In this document: positions 1 through 10,693 of the stretch, piece by piece | Layout: each line of letters opens with the position of its first letter | Position numbering within the stretch: the stretch's first letter is position 1 | Assembly (NCBI GenBank): GCA_963920635.1 | Contig: OY987301.1 | Location: 57,418,560 to 57,482,559 of the forward strand | Direction of reading: 5' to 3' | Origin: Pseudeuparius sepicola | Lineage: Eukaryota > Arthropoda > Insecta > Coleoptera > Anthribidae | DNA length: 64,000 bases | Translations under genes and position numbers: made by a program | Notes under the pieces: generated by a model | The model's input: the letters and a program-made list of their open reading frames with translations, nothing else | Database searches by the model: none | What the model was told of the DNA's origin: nothing

Positions 1-1428
1 ATAACGTCTGTTGTTGAGAAAGTCGTAAGATTTGGAAGGTAGGTGTCGGAAACAAACCAAAGTTTATCAATTCAAAATACCCAATTAATTACCTAATGTT
101 TCGTACCTCTTTTAGACTGCTTCGAAATCGGCGATCATGCAATAAGGTAGGTAGCTGTACATTACCCCGCTGGGGACTAATAAAAAAGAGTATTCAGCAT
201 CAGCAGCAATAATTCGAATTTACATCCACGACAAATCAACAAATTCCTGCACGCCATCTATGGGCTAATAGCGTAGGTACCATCTAGAAAATGAACACGG
301 GTATCGAATTGCCAAATTCGATACATCATTAATTTAAAACCGTATGCATAAAATAACGAATAAAAGGCAACAAACATATCAACTAATTATTTTGCTTTTA
401 GCTTCAACTATATCTTCTTCATTAATACCCGCCGCATTCACCAAAATTTTAACATGAAGTAGGTAGGTACCTGATAACGCGCCACACATTCGGGAGAACT
501 CAAATTATCCGCGTAGAAACAAAAACACAGTGCACAAAATTCGAAAATAGCAGAAACGAAAGCAGCTCTCGTATGTTACGGTTGTGGTATCCCAGGGTAC
601 GTACGTTGTTCCTGTCCTAAGTATTCCAAACAGAGTGGTGGTAATAATAGTACTTCCAATGGTGGAGAAGGCTCAGTATTTTTTTTCTTCAGCTCCACAC
701 TCAACAGACCCGCTACCCCGCGAACGACCTTTGATCCCATCGACCTTTAAGTATTCAAGGTCACAATGGTTACCCCTTCTTATACCCTGGTACGGTAACT
801 AGTATTGCCAATGCAGGCTCCACTCTATGAAACAATCTCTTGAAAACAAGGTTCCCTTTCGAAATAGTGTCGTAAACATGATCCTCGCCGACGGAGAAAC
901 ATGACAAGTCATAGCCATAATTTTCGAGGTCCAAATCATTTTACGTGAAAGACTCCACAAAGCATCTCTTTTGGCGTGAAAACACCCACAGACAGAAGTC
1001 CTCGATACCTCGATACTCTTGTTCACTATCCGATACCTCGACAAAGATGCTAAGTCGTACCTACGCCATTGGAGCATGTCTTCTCTAGAGAAAAAGCCTC
1101 CTGCGAAGTAGGTACCAGTACCCAAACCGAGAAATAAACGCAACATTACAGATGCACAAGTTTATCTTTCTTCCTCTCGCTCCCAGGACGTTTCTCAGCG
1201 TAAAGGGGAAGAATTTGTAACGAGATTCCCTCAAGATAACCTCGACATGCGGCATGCTGTCACTGAAGATGAAAAATCTGCCCGTCGCGTTTACACTTGT
1301 GCGTTTAATATTTCGCAATAAAGTTTAATTTGGGAAAACCGTGCGATTTATTTGGGTTTTCCGTTATTAAGAAAATTCTTCTTTTTTCTTTCTCCTGGTA
1401 GTTTCTATAGTTCATTTAATAAAAATCG
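1..1428. other. No recognisable gene
   Basis: I see no conserved domain, splice-bounded exon or repeat pair here. Short open frames on both strands (for example 584-802 and 799-1146) lack recognisable motifs. The only pattern is repeated GTAGGTAGGTACC-like words, common in insect non-coding DNA. Confidence 0.6.
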
Positions 1429-2296
1429 TGGGGTTCTACCAATTTGTATTTATTTAATTAATTTTTTTTTGTGTACAACGTACGTTTCGGCGAAAAATCA
1501 TGCCATCTTCAGGTTCAATAAATTTTGAGTCTAAAAAAATTTTTTTTTGTTCTTATTTTTCTTATATAAAAAGTTAACATAATATTTTCAGTTTGTAAAA
1601 AATGTAAGACAAACAAATTAAAATATAGATAAAACATCTTACTTACGTTTTTTGAGCGCAACAATCTTAGATTGTGGTCGAAAAAAACAGCTCTGTCTAG
1701 TCAAATTTTTAAGAAATTACTTCAAGACCATAGTGTACATAACTCATTAACATAAATTGAGAGGTTAATCAAGGGAAACTTGGTGGATGAAGGAACTCTG
1801 GTGTTGTTTTTACGTAGGCTACATGTTAGCAAGTGGCCCGAAATGTGTTTTGGAGCGTCGCGCGTTTAAATCGATATAAAAAATACAAAAAAATAGACAG
1901 ATAAGCTACAGGTTTTCATACAGTAAAAATATACAGAAGTATGTACATGGTGGCGATATAAAATTAAACATTGGTACTGGTGAGATAACAAACAATTTGT
2001 CTTTTAGTTTTTATATAAAACATTAGAAACGGAGAAACAAGATTATTTTTTGACTAATTCTAAGTAATAAGGTTATTATATATGTGTGAGAGACCTTCTG
2101 TATCTGTTCTAAAATTAACACAATTCTGTTGTTTTTTAATGTGTATCATTTCAAAAATATTTCTTTTCATTTGGTCATCTTCCTTACAAACAACCCTGGG
2201 ATTGTTAAAGTCAAAGTTATGGAAATTATCTAATGCGTGTTTACAAAGGCGGTTGAATTAAAATTTTTAGTTCTTATATCATATTGGTGTTTATAA
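1429..2296. repeat. Left inverted arm of Penelope-like element, copy 1
   Basis: This ~870-bp arm is the reverse complement, with small differences, of 4203-5072. Both begin at the outer edge with a motif like GGTTCTACCAATTTG and end inside with a motif like CATATTGGTGTTTATAA. Such arms (pseudo-LTRs) are typical of Penelope-like elements. The inner part of the arm is coding: it holds the end of the minus-strand GIY-YIG nuclease frame. The outer part holds a hammerhead-type motif. Confidence 0.85.
1472..1517 (-). ncRNA. Hammerhead-type ribozyme motif, left arm copy 1
   Basis: On the minus strand the core CTGAAGA (rc of 1506-1512) is followed by a GGC/GCC helix closed by a short loop, then GAAA, then a self-complementary ACGTACGT stem III and the sequence GTAC. 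This follows the hammerhead order CUGANGA, helix II, GAAA, helix III, UH. One unpaired U sits before helix II, and stem I has a mismatch compared with the right-arm copy. Penelope-like elements are known to carry minimal hammerheads in their pseudo-LTRs. Confidence 0.5.
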
Positions 2297-4150
2297 ATTC
2301 TTTTATGGAGGTATTGTTTTGTTTGGCCGATATAGGAAGAATGACAATCCAAGCAATTAATTTTATAGATAAGATTTGTTTGGTTGTTAGTGTTAATTTT
2401 CGGTTTTCAATTTGTAAAAACATATTAGAATTATTTTGTGTTTTATGTGCTACAGAAACATTAAATTCTTTGAAAATTTTTGCAATTGGCTCAGATACAC
2501 CTTATACGTATGGCATAGAGAAATATTTTTTGTTGTTATTATTATCAGTGGAACTTTTGTTGTTATTATAAATTATATATATAATTATAATTATATCTTA
2601 ATTATAGGATTGAAAAACGATTTGGGGTAACTATTTTTTGAAAGTACTTGTTTTATTTTATTTAAATTTTTTGGTCTATATTGTTCATGTGACAAGGTTA
2701 TGGCACGATCAGTAAGACAGTTAACCACACTCTTTTTATATATATGAGGAACATTAGATTGGAAATTTAAGTATCTTTCTGACCAAATATTTTTATTGTA
2801 CCAGTTTGTGAAAATGTTACCATTATTATTATATTGTATAGTGATGTCTAAGAAGTTTAAACATGTATTAGTTTCTTCTTCAATAGTGAATTGTATACGT
2901 GGGTGGAAGTTATTGAAGGCTGTATGAATTTTTTTAATTTCATTTTTGTCGACACAAAGGATGCAATCATCAACATATCTTTTATAAAATAGTGGTTTTT
3001 TACATAATTTATTTAAAACCTGTGATTCTAATTCCTCCATTACCAAATTAGCAACTGTAGACGAAAGGGGTGAGCCCATTGCCGTGCCAAAAATTTGAGA
3101 ATAAAAGTCATTGTTAAATTGAAAGAAAGTTGAATTCAAGCAAGTAGAAACACCCATTAGGAATACATTTATCGGGATTGTTGTAAAAGGTTGGATCTTT
3201 TCCCAGTGTTTATTTATGCAAGAAAGGACGAGATCAACCGGAACATTTGTAAAAAGGGAAACAACGTCAAAAGATACGAGGGTGTGGTTTTTTGGAATAA
3301 TTTGTTTTTTTATAAATTTATGAAATTCCCATGAGTCTTTTATATGGTAATTGTTATTGCTAAGGATATTAGATAAAATATTTGAAAAGTACTTGGACAT
3401 ATTATAAGTTGGTGCGTTAATGTTTGAGACTATAGGGCGTAATGGGATATCTTCTTTATGTAACTTCGGGAGGCCATAAATAAATGGTGGTTGTCCATTA
3501 TAGCAAGTTAAGTGATTTTTAGTTTTTAAGTCAATCAGATTGCAATTAAACCATTTTAAAGCTAGTTTATTAACCTTATTTTGCATAATATTCAAGGGAT
3601 TGTTTTTTTCCTTTTTGTATGTGTTAGTATCATTTAAGAGTTGTGACATTTTTATTTGATAACTGTCTTTATACATTAAAACAGTTTTATTGCACTTATC
3701 AGCGGATAATATAAGTATGTTAGGTTGAGAGACAATAATTTTTTTTTGTTTCATTGATAAAATGTTTATATTGTTTATTGCAGGAATTTTTCAATTTTTT
3801 AATTTTATTTCTTTGGTTTGTTAATATATTACAAATTTTACCTCGTATACGATCCTTAACATCAATATTTAGATTTTCACATAAACTAAAACCTTTTTCA
3901 ACGCATGAGATAATTTTTTCTGTTGGAAGGTGATTGTTTTTCCATGAAAATTTTGGGCCAAGACTCAAGAAGTATAACACACTTTCAGGGACCTTAACAT
4001 TGGTTAGGTTTTTTATCCAGTGTGGGTTTGTAATTCAATTATTTTGTTTATTAGAATGGCGGTTTTTTGCAAGTAATAGTTTATTAATTTTGTTAATGTT
4101 GTTATTTTTTTTGTTTTTAAAACGTTTCTCATAGATTGTATTTTGTTGTT
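2060..4150 (-). pseudogene. Penelope-like reverse transcriptase / GIY-YIG nuclease, copy 1 (broken)
   Basis: Reads right to left. The N-terminal part (4150 to 3720) contains the typical FLSLGPKFS segment. The reverse transcriptase part (3754-2591, 387 codons) shows LPKLH, LRPIVS, SFDVVSLFTNVP, AMGSPLS and the catalytic YVDD. The nuclease part (about 2310-2060) shows an IYKINCLDC zinc-like segment and SYIGQT, the GIY-YIG signature variant. The family primes reverse transcription on chromosomal ends made by this nuclease. Breaks seen: a frame change at an A9 run near 3745, an in-frame stop upstream near 4040, a frame change after the RT near 2590, and a 1-nt loss near 2248 relative to the right arm. 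The frame is therefore dead as written. Confidence 0.88.
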
Positions 4151-4202
4151 GAAAAAATTTTCTTGTGAAATTTATAGGAAAATTGTTTTCGATTTTGTTA
4201 TT

Positions 4203-5072
4203 ATAAACACCAATATGATATAAGAACTAAAAATTTGAATTCAACCGCCCTTTGTAAACACGCATTAGATAATTTCCATAACTTTGACTTTAACAATCCC
4301 AGGGTTGTTTGTAAGGAAGATGACCAAATGAAAAGAAATATTTTTGAAATGATACACATTAAAAAACAACAAAATTGTGCTAATTTTAGAACAGATTAGG
4401 TCTCTCACACATATATAATAACCTTATTACTTAGAATTAGTCAAAAAATAATCTTGTTTCTTCATTTCTAATGTTTTATATAAAAACTAAAAGACAAGGA
4501 ATTGTTTGTTATCTCACCAATACCAATGTTTAATTTTATATCGCCACCATGTACATACTTCTGAATATTTTTACTGTATGAAAACCTGTAGCTTATGTCT
4601 ATTTTTTTTGTATTTTTTATATCGATTTAAACGCGCGACGCTCCAAAACACATTTCGGGCCACTTGCTAACATGTAGATTACGTAAAAACAACACCAGAG
4701 TTCCTTCATCCACCAAGTTTCCCTTGATTAACCTCTCAATTTATGTTAATGAGTTATGTACACTATGGTCTTGAAGTAATTTTTTAAAAATTTGACTAGA
4801 CAGAGCTGTTTTTTTCGACCACAATCTACTTAAGATTGTTGCGCTCAAAAAACGTAAGTAAGATGTTTTATCTATATTTTAATTTGTTTGTCTTACATTT
4901 TTTATAAACTGAAAATATTATGTTAACTTTTTATATAAGACAAATAAGAACAAAAAAAAATTTTTTTATACTTTCAAAATTTATTGTACCTGAAGATGGC
5001 ATGATTTTTCGCCGAAACGTACGTTGTACACAAAAAAAATTAATTAAATAAATACAAATTGGTAGAACCCCA
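4203..5072. repeat. Right inverted arm of Penelope-like element, copy 1
   Basis: Reverse-complement partner of 1429-2296. Read on the plus strand, its first ~240 bp (4203-4440) encode a second, inverted piece of the same nuclease C-terminus, so the arm derives from the 3' end of another copy of the element inserted in opposite orientation. Here the nuclease frame keeps the base that the left arm has lost, but it stops early near 4396. Confidence 0.85.
4985..5030 (+). ncRNA. Hammerhead-type ribozyme motif, right arm copy 1
   Basis: Stem I TGTAC (4985-4989) pairs with GTACA (5026-5030). The core CTGAAGA is at 4990-4996. Helix II is GGC (4998-5000) with GCC (5011-5013). GAAA is at 5014-5017. 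Helix III is a 3-bp ACG/CGT stem with a two-base loop (5017-5024). Position 17 is T (5025), which predicts cleavage between 5025 and 5026. One extra T (4997) separates the core from helix II. This is the best-paired copy in the element. Confidence 0.6.
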
Positions 5073-6150
5073 GGACTTTTATTAAATGAGTTATTAAGAA
5101 ACACGAACCCACCATCCGAAATAAAATGATATACACTGTCTTCATTTGAAAACTTGCCACCCCCAATAACTCGGAAAGCACAAAAAAATCAAAATTTGTC
5201 GAGACAGGTCGACTTCTGTTTGATGGGGGAAGTTTTTTGACAATCATGCCGTCTTGATCTATTCATCCCCATAGCCCTCAGCAACCCCAACTTGAAAATC
5301 TTAAATGGGAAGACCCCACTTGCCAAACATTTTAAAGCTATTTTTATTGAGAATACAACGGTGTGTCGCTTTTTGAAATTGGTTCAGTTTTTAAGAAGTT
5401 ATGAGCAAAAACGGATAATTATTACATAAATGACAATAACGTACTATCAAATTAAAACAATTTAAACTCTTTCTTCTATAGAATAAACAATTTTTAAACC
5501 ACTGCAAGTGATGTCTACAGGAGAATAATAGATGTAAAAACAAACAATATCGAAAGACTAATATCACAAAAACAATGTTCTGGCAAAAAGTTGCAAAAAT
5601 AGGCTTTTAAAAATCCTTACCACCGTTAATGAAGAATAATTGTATACCCTTAATATCGAAATAACGAATAACGTGAAAACGCTACGCGGACGTAATATTT
5701 TCTTTGCTAAGGTTTAGAAATAAAAATTCGTTTTTTTGCTCTTCAAAAATCCACCGGTCTAGGCAAATTTAGATTTTTTGCATTTTCCTGGTTATTGGGA
5801 TGGAAGTTTTCAAATGAACACACTGTATATGTAGGTATACGTACTCATGTACTAAATGTATTTAATCTGTGCATCTCGAGATAAAAACAGACGATCGATG
5901 CGATAACAAAAAATGTTAGGAGCATTTCCTGTTTCCTTTTTGGGTTTTACGAAAGTTATTTCCGAAATATTTCATTGCATAAATTTTAGTTACTGCATCT
6001 GAAAGGCTCAATAGTTTTCAATCGTAATGTGATATTTCCTTGGTTAAAATAAAAAAATATATATTTAAATTCCATCATAAATATGTTCGTCTTCAATCAA
6101 GTTCATTACAAATTTAGTCTAAAATGTGAAAAAGAAATATTCCAAAAACA
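5073..6150. other. Flanking DNA inside the duplicated unit, no gene
   Basis: About 1.08 kb of AT-rich sequence between the right arm and the tandem junction, repeated at 9616-10693. No coding motif was recognised. Confidence 0.6.
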
Positions 6151-6602
6151 GACAAACAAATTAAAATATAGATAAAACATCTTACTTACGTTTTTTGAGC
6201 GCAACAATCTTAGATTGTGGTCGAAAAAAACAGCTCTGTCTAGTCAAATTTTTAAGAAATTACTTCAAGACCATAGTGTACATAACTCATTAACATAAAT
6301 TGAGAGGTTAATCAAGGGAAACTTGGTGGATGAAGGAACTCTGGTGTTGTTTTTACGTAGGCTACATGTTAGCAAGTGGCCCGAAATGTGTTTTGGAGCG
6401 TCGCGCGTTTAAATCGATATAAAAAATACAAAAAAATAGACAGATAAGCTACAGGTTTTCATACAGTAAAAATATACAGAAGTATGTACATGGTGGCGAT
6501 ATAAAATTAAACATTGGTACTGGTGAGATAACAAACAATTTGTCTTTTAGTTTTTATATAAAACATTAGAAACGGAGAAACAAGATTATTTTTTGACTAA
6601 TT

Positions 6603-8693
6603 CTAAGTAATAAGGTTATTATATATGTGTGAGAGACCTTCTGTATCTGTTCTAAAATTAACACAATTCTGTTGTTTTTTAATGTGTATCATTTCAAAAA
6701 TATTTCTTTTCATTTGGTCATCTTCCTTACAAACAACCCTGGGATTGTTAAAGTCAAAGTTATGGAAATTATCTAATGCGTGTTTACAAAGGCGGTTGAA
6801 TTAAAATTTTTAGTTCTTATATCATATTGGTGTTTATAAATTCTTTTATGGAGGTATTGTTTTGTTTGGCCGATATAGGAAGAATGACAATCCAAGCAAT
6901 TAATTTTATAGATAAGATTTGTTTGGTTGTTAGTGTTAATTTTCGGTTTTCAATTTGTAAAAACATATTAGAATTATTTTGTGTTTTATGTGCTACAGAA
7001 ACATTAAATTCTTTGAAAATTTTTGCAATTGGCTCAGATACACCTTATACGTATGGCATAGAGAAATATTTTTTGTTGTTATTATTATCAGTGGAACTTT
7101 TGTTGTTATTATAAATTATATATATAATTATAATTATATCTTAATTATAGGATTGAAAAACGATTTGGGGTAACTATTTTTTGAAAGTACTTGTTTTATT
7201 TTATTTAAATTTTTTGGTCTATATTGTTCATGTGACAAGGTTATGGCACGATCAGTAAGACAGTTAACCACACTCTTTTTATATATATGAGGAACATTAG
7301 ATTGGAAATTTAAGTATCTTTCTGACCAAATATTTTTATTGTACCAGTTTGTGAAAATGTTACCATTATTATTATATTGTATAGTGATGTCTAAGAAGTT
7401 TAAACATGTATTAGTTTCTTCTTCAATAGTGAATTGTATACGTGGGTGGAAGTTATTGAAGGCTGTATGAATTTTTTTAATTTCATTTTTGTCGACACAA
7501 AGGATGCAATCATCAACATATCTTTTATAAAATAGTGGTTTTTTACATAATTTATTTAAAACCTGTGATTCTAATTCCTCCATTACCAAATTAGCAACTG
7601 TAGACGAAAGGGGTGAGCCCATTGCCGTGCCAAAAATTTGAGAATAAAAGTCATTGTTAAATTGAAAGAAAGTTGAATTCAAGCAAGTAGAAACACCCAT
7701 TAGGAATACATTTATCGGGATTGTTGTAAAAGGTTGGATCTTTTCCCAGTGTTTATTTATGCAAGAAAGGACGAGATCAACCGGAACATTTGTAAAAAGG
7801 GAAACAACGTCAAAAGATACGAGGGTGTGGTTTTTTGGAATAATTTGTTTTTTTATAAATTTATGAAATTCCCATGAGTCTTTTATATGGTAATTGTTAT
7901 TGCTAAGGATATTAGATAAAATATTTGAAAAGTACTTGGACATATTATAAGTTGGTGCGTTAATGTTTGAGACTATAGGGCGTAATGGGATATCTTCTTT
8001 ATGTAACTTCGGGAGGCCATAAATAAATGGTGGTTGTCCATTATAGCAAGTTAAGTGATTTTTAGTTTTTAAGTCAATCAGATTGCAATTAAACCATTTT
8101 AAAGCTAGTTTATTAACCTTATTTTGCATAATATTCAAGGGATTGTTTTTTTCCTTTTTGTATGTGTTAGTATCATTTAAGAGTTGTGACATTTTTATTT
8201 GATAACTGTCTTTATACATTAAAACAGTTTTATTGCACTTATCAGCGGATAATATAAGTATGTTAGGTTGAGAGACAATAATTTTTTTTTGTTTCATTGA
8301 TAAAATGTTTATATTGTTTATTGCAGGAATTTTTCAATTTTTTAATTTTATTTCTTTGGTTTGTTAATATATTACAAATTTTACCTCGTATACGATCCTT
8401 AACATCAATATTTAGATTTTCACATAAACTAAAACCTTTTTCAACGCATGAGATAATTTTTTCTGTTGGAAGGTGATTGTTTTTCCATGAAAATTTTGGG
8501 CCAAGACTCAAGAAGTATAACACACTTTCAGGGACCTTAACATTGGTTAGGTTTTTTATCCAGTGTGGGTTTGTAATTCAATTATTTTGTTTATTAGAAT
8601 GGCGGTTTTTTGCAAGTAATAGTTTATTAATTTTGTTAATGTTGTTATTTTTTTTGTTTTTAAAACGTTTCTCATAGATTGTATTTTGTTGTT
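6603..8693 (-). pseudogene. Penelope-like reverse transcriptase / GIY-YIG nuclease, copy 2 (broken)
   Basis: Same as the frame at 2060-4150, shifted by 4543. The RT segment is at 7134-8297 and the N-terminal segment at 8263-8523. All frame breaks are shared with copy 1, so the copy was already dead when duplicated. Confidence 0.88.
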
Positions 8694-8745
8694 GAAAAAA
8701 TTTTCTTGTGAAATTTATAGGAAAATTGTTTTCGATTTTGTTATT

Positions 8746-9615
8746 ATAAACACCAATATGATATAAGAACTAAAAATTTGAATTCAACCGCCCTTTGTAA
8801 ACACGCATTAGATAATTTCCATAACTTTGACTTTAACAATCCCAGGGTTGTTTGTAAGGAAGATGACCAAATGAAAAGAAATATTTTTGAAATGATACAC
8901 ATTAAAAAACAACAAAATTGTGCTAATTTTAGAACAGATTAGGTCTCTCACACATATATAATAACCTTATTACTTAGAATTAGTCAAAAAATAATCTTGT
9001 TTCTTCATTTCTAATGTTTTATATAAAAACTAAAAGACAAGGAATTGTTTGTTATCTCACCAATACCAATGTTTAATTTTATATCGCCACCATGTACATA
9101 CTTCTGAATATTTTTACTGTATGAAAACCTGTAGCTTATGTCTATTTTTTTTGTATTTTTTATATCGATTTAAACGCGCGACGCTCCAAAACACATTTCG
9201 GGCCACTTGCTAACATGTAGATTACGTAAAAACAACACCAGAGTTCCTTCATCCACCAAGTTTCCCTTGATTAACCTCTCAATTTATGTTAATGAGTTAT
9301 GTACACTATGGTCTTGAAGTAATTTTTTAAAAATTTGACTAGACAGAGCTGTTTTTTTCGACCACAATCTACTTAAGATTGTTGCGCTCAAAAAACGTAA
9401 GTAAGATGTTTTATCTATATTTTAATTTGTTTGTCTTACATTTTTTATAAACTGAAAATATTATGTTAACTTTTTATATAAGACAAATAAGAACAAAAAA
9501 AAATTTTTTTATACTTTCAAAATTTATTGTACCTGAAGATGGCATGATTTTTCGCCGAAACGTACGTTGTACACAAAAAAAATTAATTAAATAAATACAA
9601 ATTGGTAGAACCCCA
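8746..9615. repeat. Right inverted arm, copy 2
   Basis: Same as 4203-5072, shifted by 4543. Its left partner in this unit is truncated and covers only 6151-6839. Confidence 0.85.
9528..9573 (+). ncRNA. Hammerhead-type ribozyme motif, right arm copy 2
   Basis: Identical to 4985-5030: TGTAC stem I, CTGAAGA core, GGC/GCC helix II, GAAA and a 3-bp stem III. Confidence 0.6.
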
Positions 9616-10693
9616 GGACTTTTATTAAATGAGTTATTAAGAAACACGAACCCACCATCCGAAATAAAATGATATACACTGTCTTCATTTGAAAACTTGC
9701 CACCCCCAATAACTCGGAAAGCACAAAAAAATCAAAATTTGTCGAGACAGGTCGACTTCTGTTTGATGGGGGAAGTTTTTTGACAATCATGCCGTCTTGA
9801 TCTATTCATCCCCATAGCCCTCAGCAACCCCAACTTGAAAATCTTAAATGGGAAGACCCCACTTGCCAAACATTTTAAAGCTATTTTTATTGAGAATACA
9901 ACGGTGTGTCGCTTTTTGAAATTGGTTCAGTTTTTAAGAAGTTATGAGCAAAAACGGATAATTATTACATAAATGACAATAACGTACTATCAAATTAAAA
10001 CAATTTAAACTCTTTCTTCTATAGAATAAACAATTTTTAAACCACTGCAAGTGATGTCTACAGGAGAATAATAGATGTAAAAACAAACAATATCGAAAGA
10101 CTAATATCACAAAAACAATGTTCTGGCAAAAAGTTGCAAAAATAGGCTTTTAAAAATCCTTACCACCGTTAATGAAGAATAATTGTATACCCTTAATATC
10201 GAAATAACGAATAACGTGAAAACGCTACGCGGACGTAATATTTTCTTTGCTAAGGTTTAGAAATAAAAATTCGTTTTTTTGCTCTTCAAAAATCCACCGG
10301 TCTAGGCAAATTTAGATTTTTTGCATTTTCCTGGTTATTGGGATGGAAGTTTTCAAATGAACACACTGTATATGTAGGTATACGTACTCATGTACTAAAT
10401 GTATTTAATCTGTGCATCTCGAGATAAAAACAGACGATCGATGCGATAACAAAAAATGTTAGGAGCATTTCCTGTTTCCTTTTTGGGTTTTACGAAAGTT
10501 ATTTCCGAAATATTTCATTGCATAAATTTTAGTTACTGCATCTGAAAGGCTCAATAGTTTTCAATCGTAATGTGATATTTCCTTGGTTAAAATAAAAAAA
10601 TATATATTTAAATTCCATCATAAATATGTTCGTCTTCAATCAAGTTCATTACAAATTTAGTCTAAAATGTGAAAAAGAAATATTCCAAAAACA

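Larger units (their letters stand above)
1608..6150. repeat. Tandem duplication unit 1 (4543 bp)
   Basis: This unit is followed directly by a second copy at 6151-10693, every position shifted by 4543. The predicted proteins are identical in both units, including their frameshifts. The unit contains the Penelope-like coding region, most of the left arm, the whole right arm and ~1.08 kb of flanking DNA (5073-6150). The breakpoint cuts the left arm 179 bp inside its outer end, so the second unit lacks the left-arm ribozyme motif. This is either a very recent duplication or an assembly artefact. Confidence 0.9.
6151..10693. repeat. Tandem duplication unit 2 (4543 bp)
   Basis: Second copy of 1608-6150. 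The junction at 6150/6151 joins the end of the flanking DNA to the interior of the left arm. After 10693 the sequence becomes unique. Only the first two bases (GA) match between the start of the unit and the sequence just after its end, so the junction shows almost no homology. Confidence 0.9.

Noticed and set aside
2284..2630. Plus-strand hydrophobic frames opposite the Penelope-like element
   Set aside because: They are antisense shadows of the nuclease and linker coding region and are duplicated with it.
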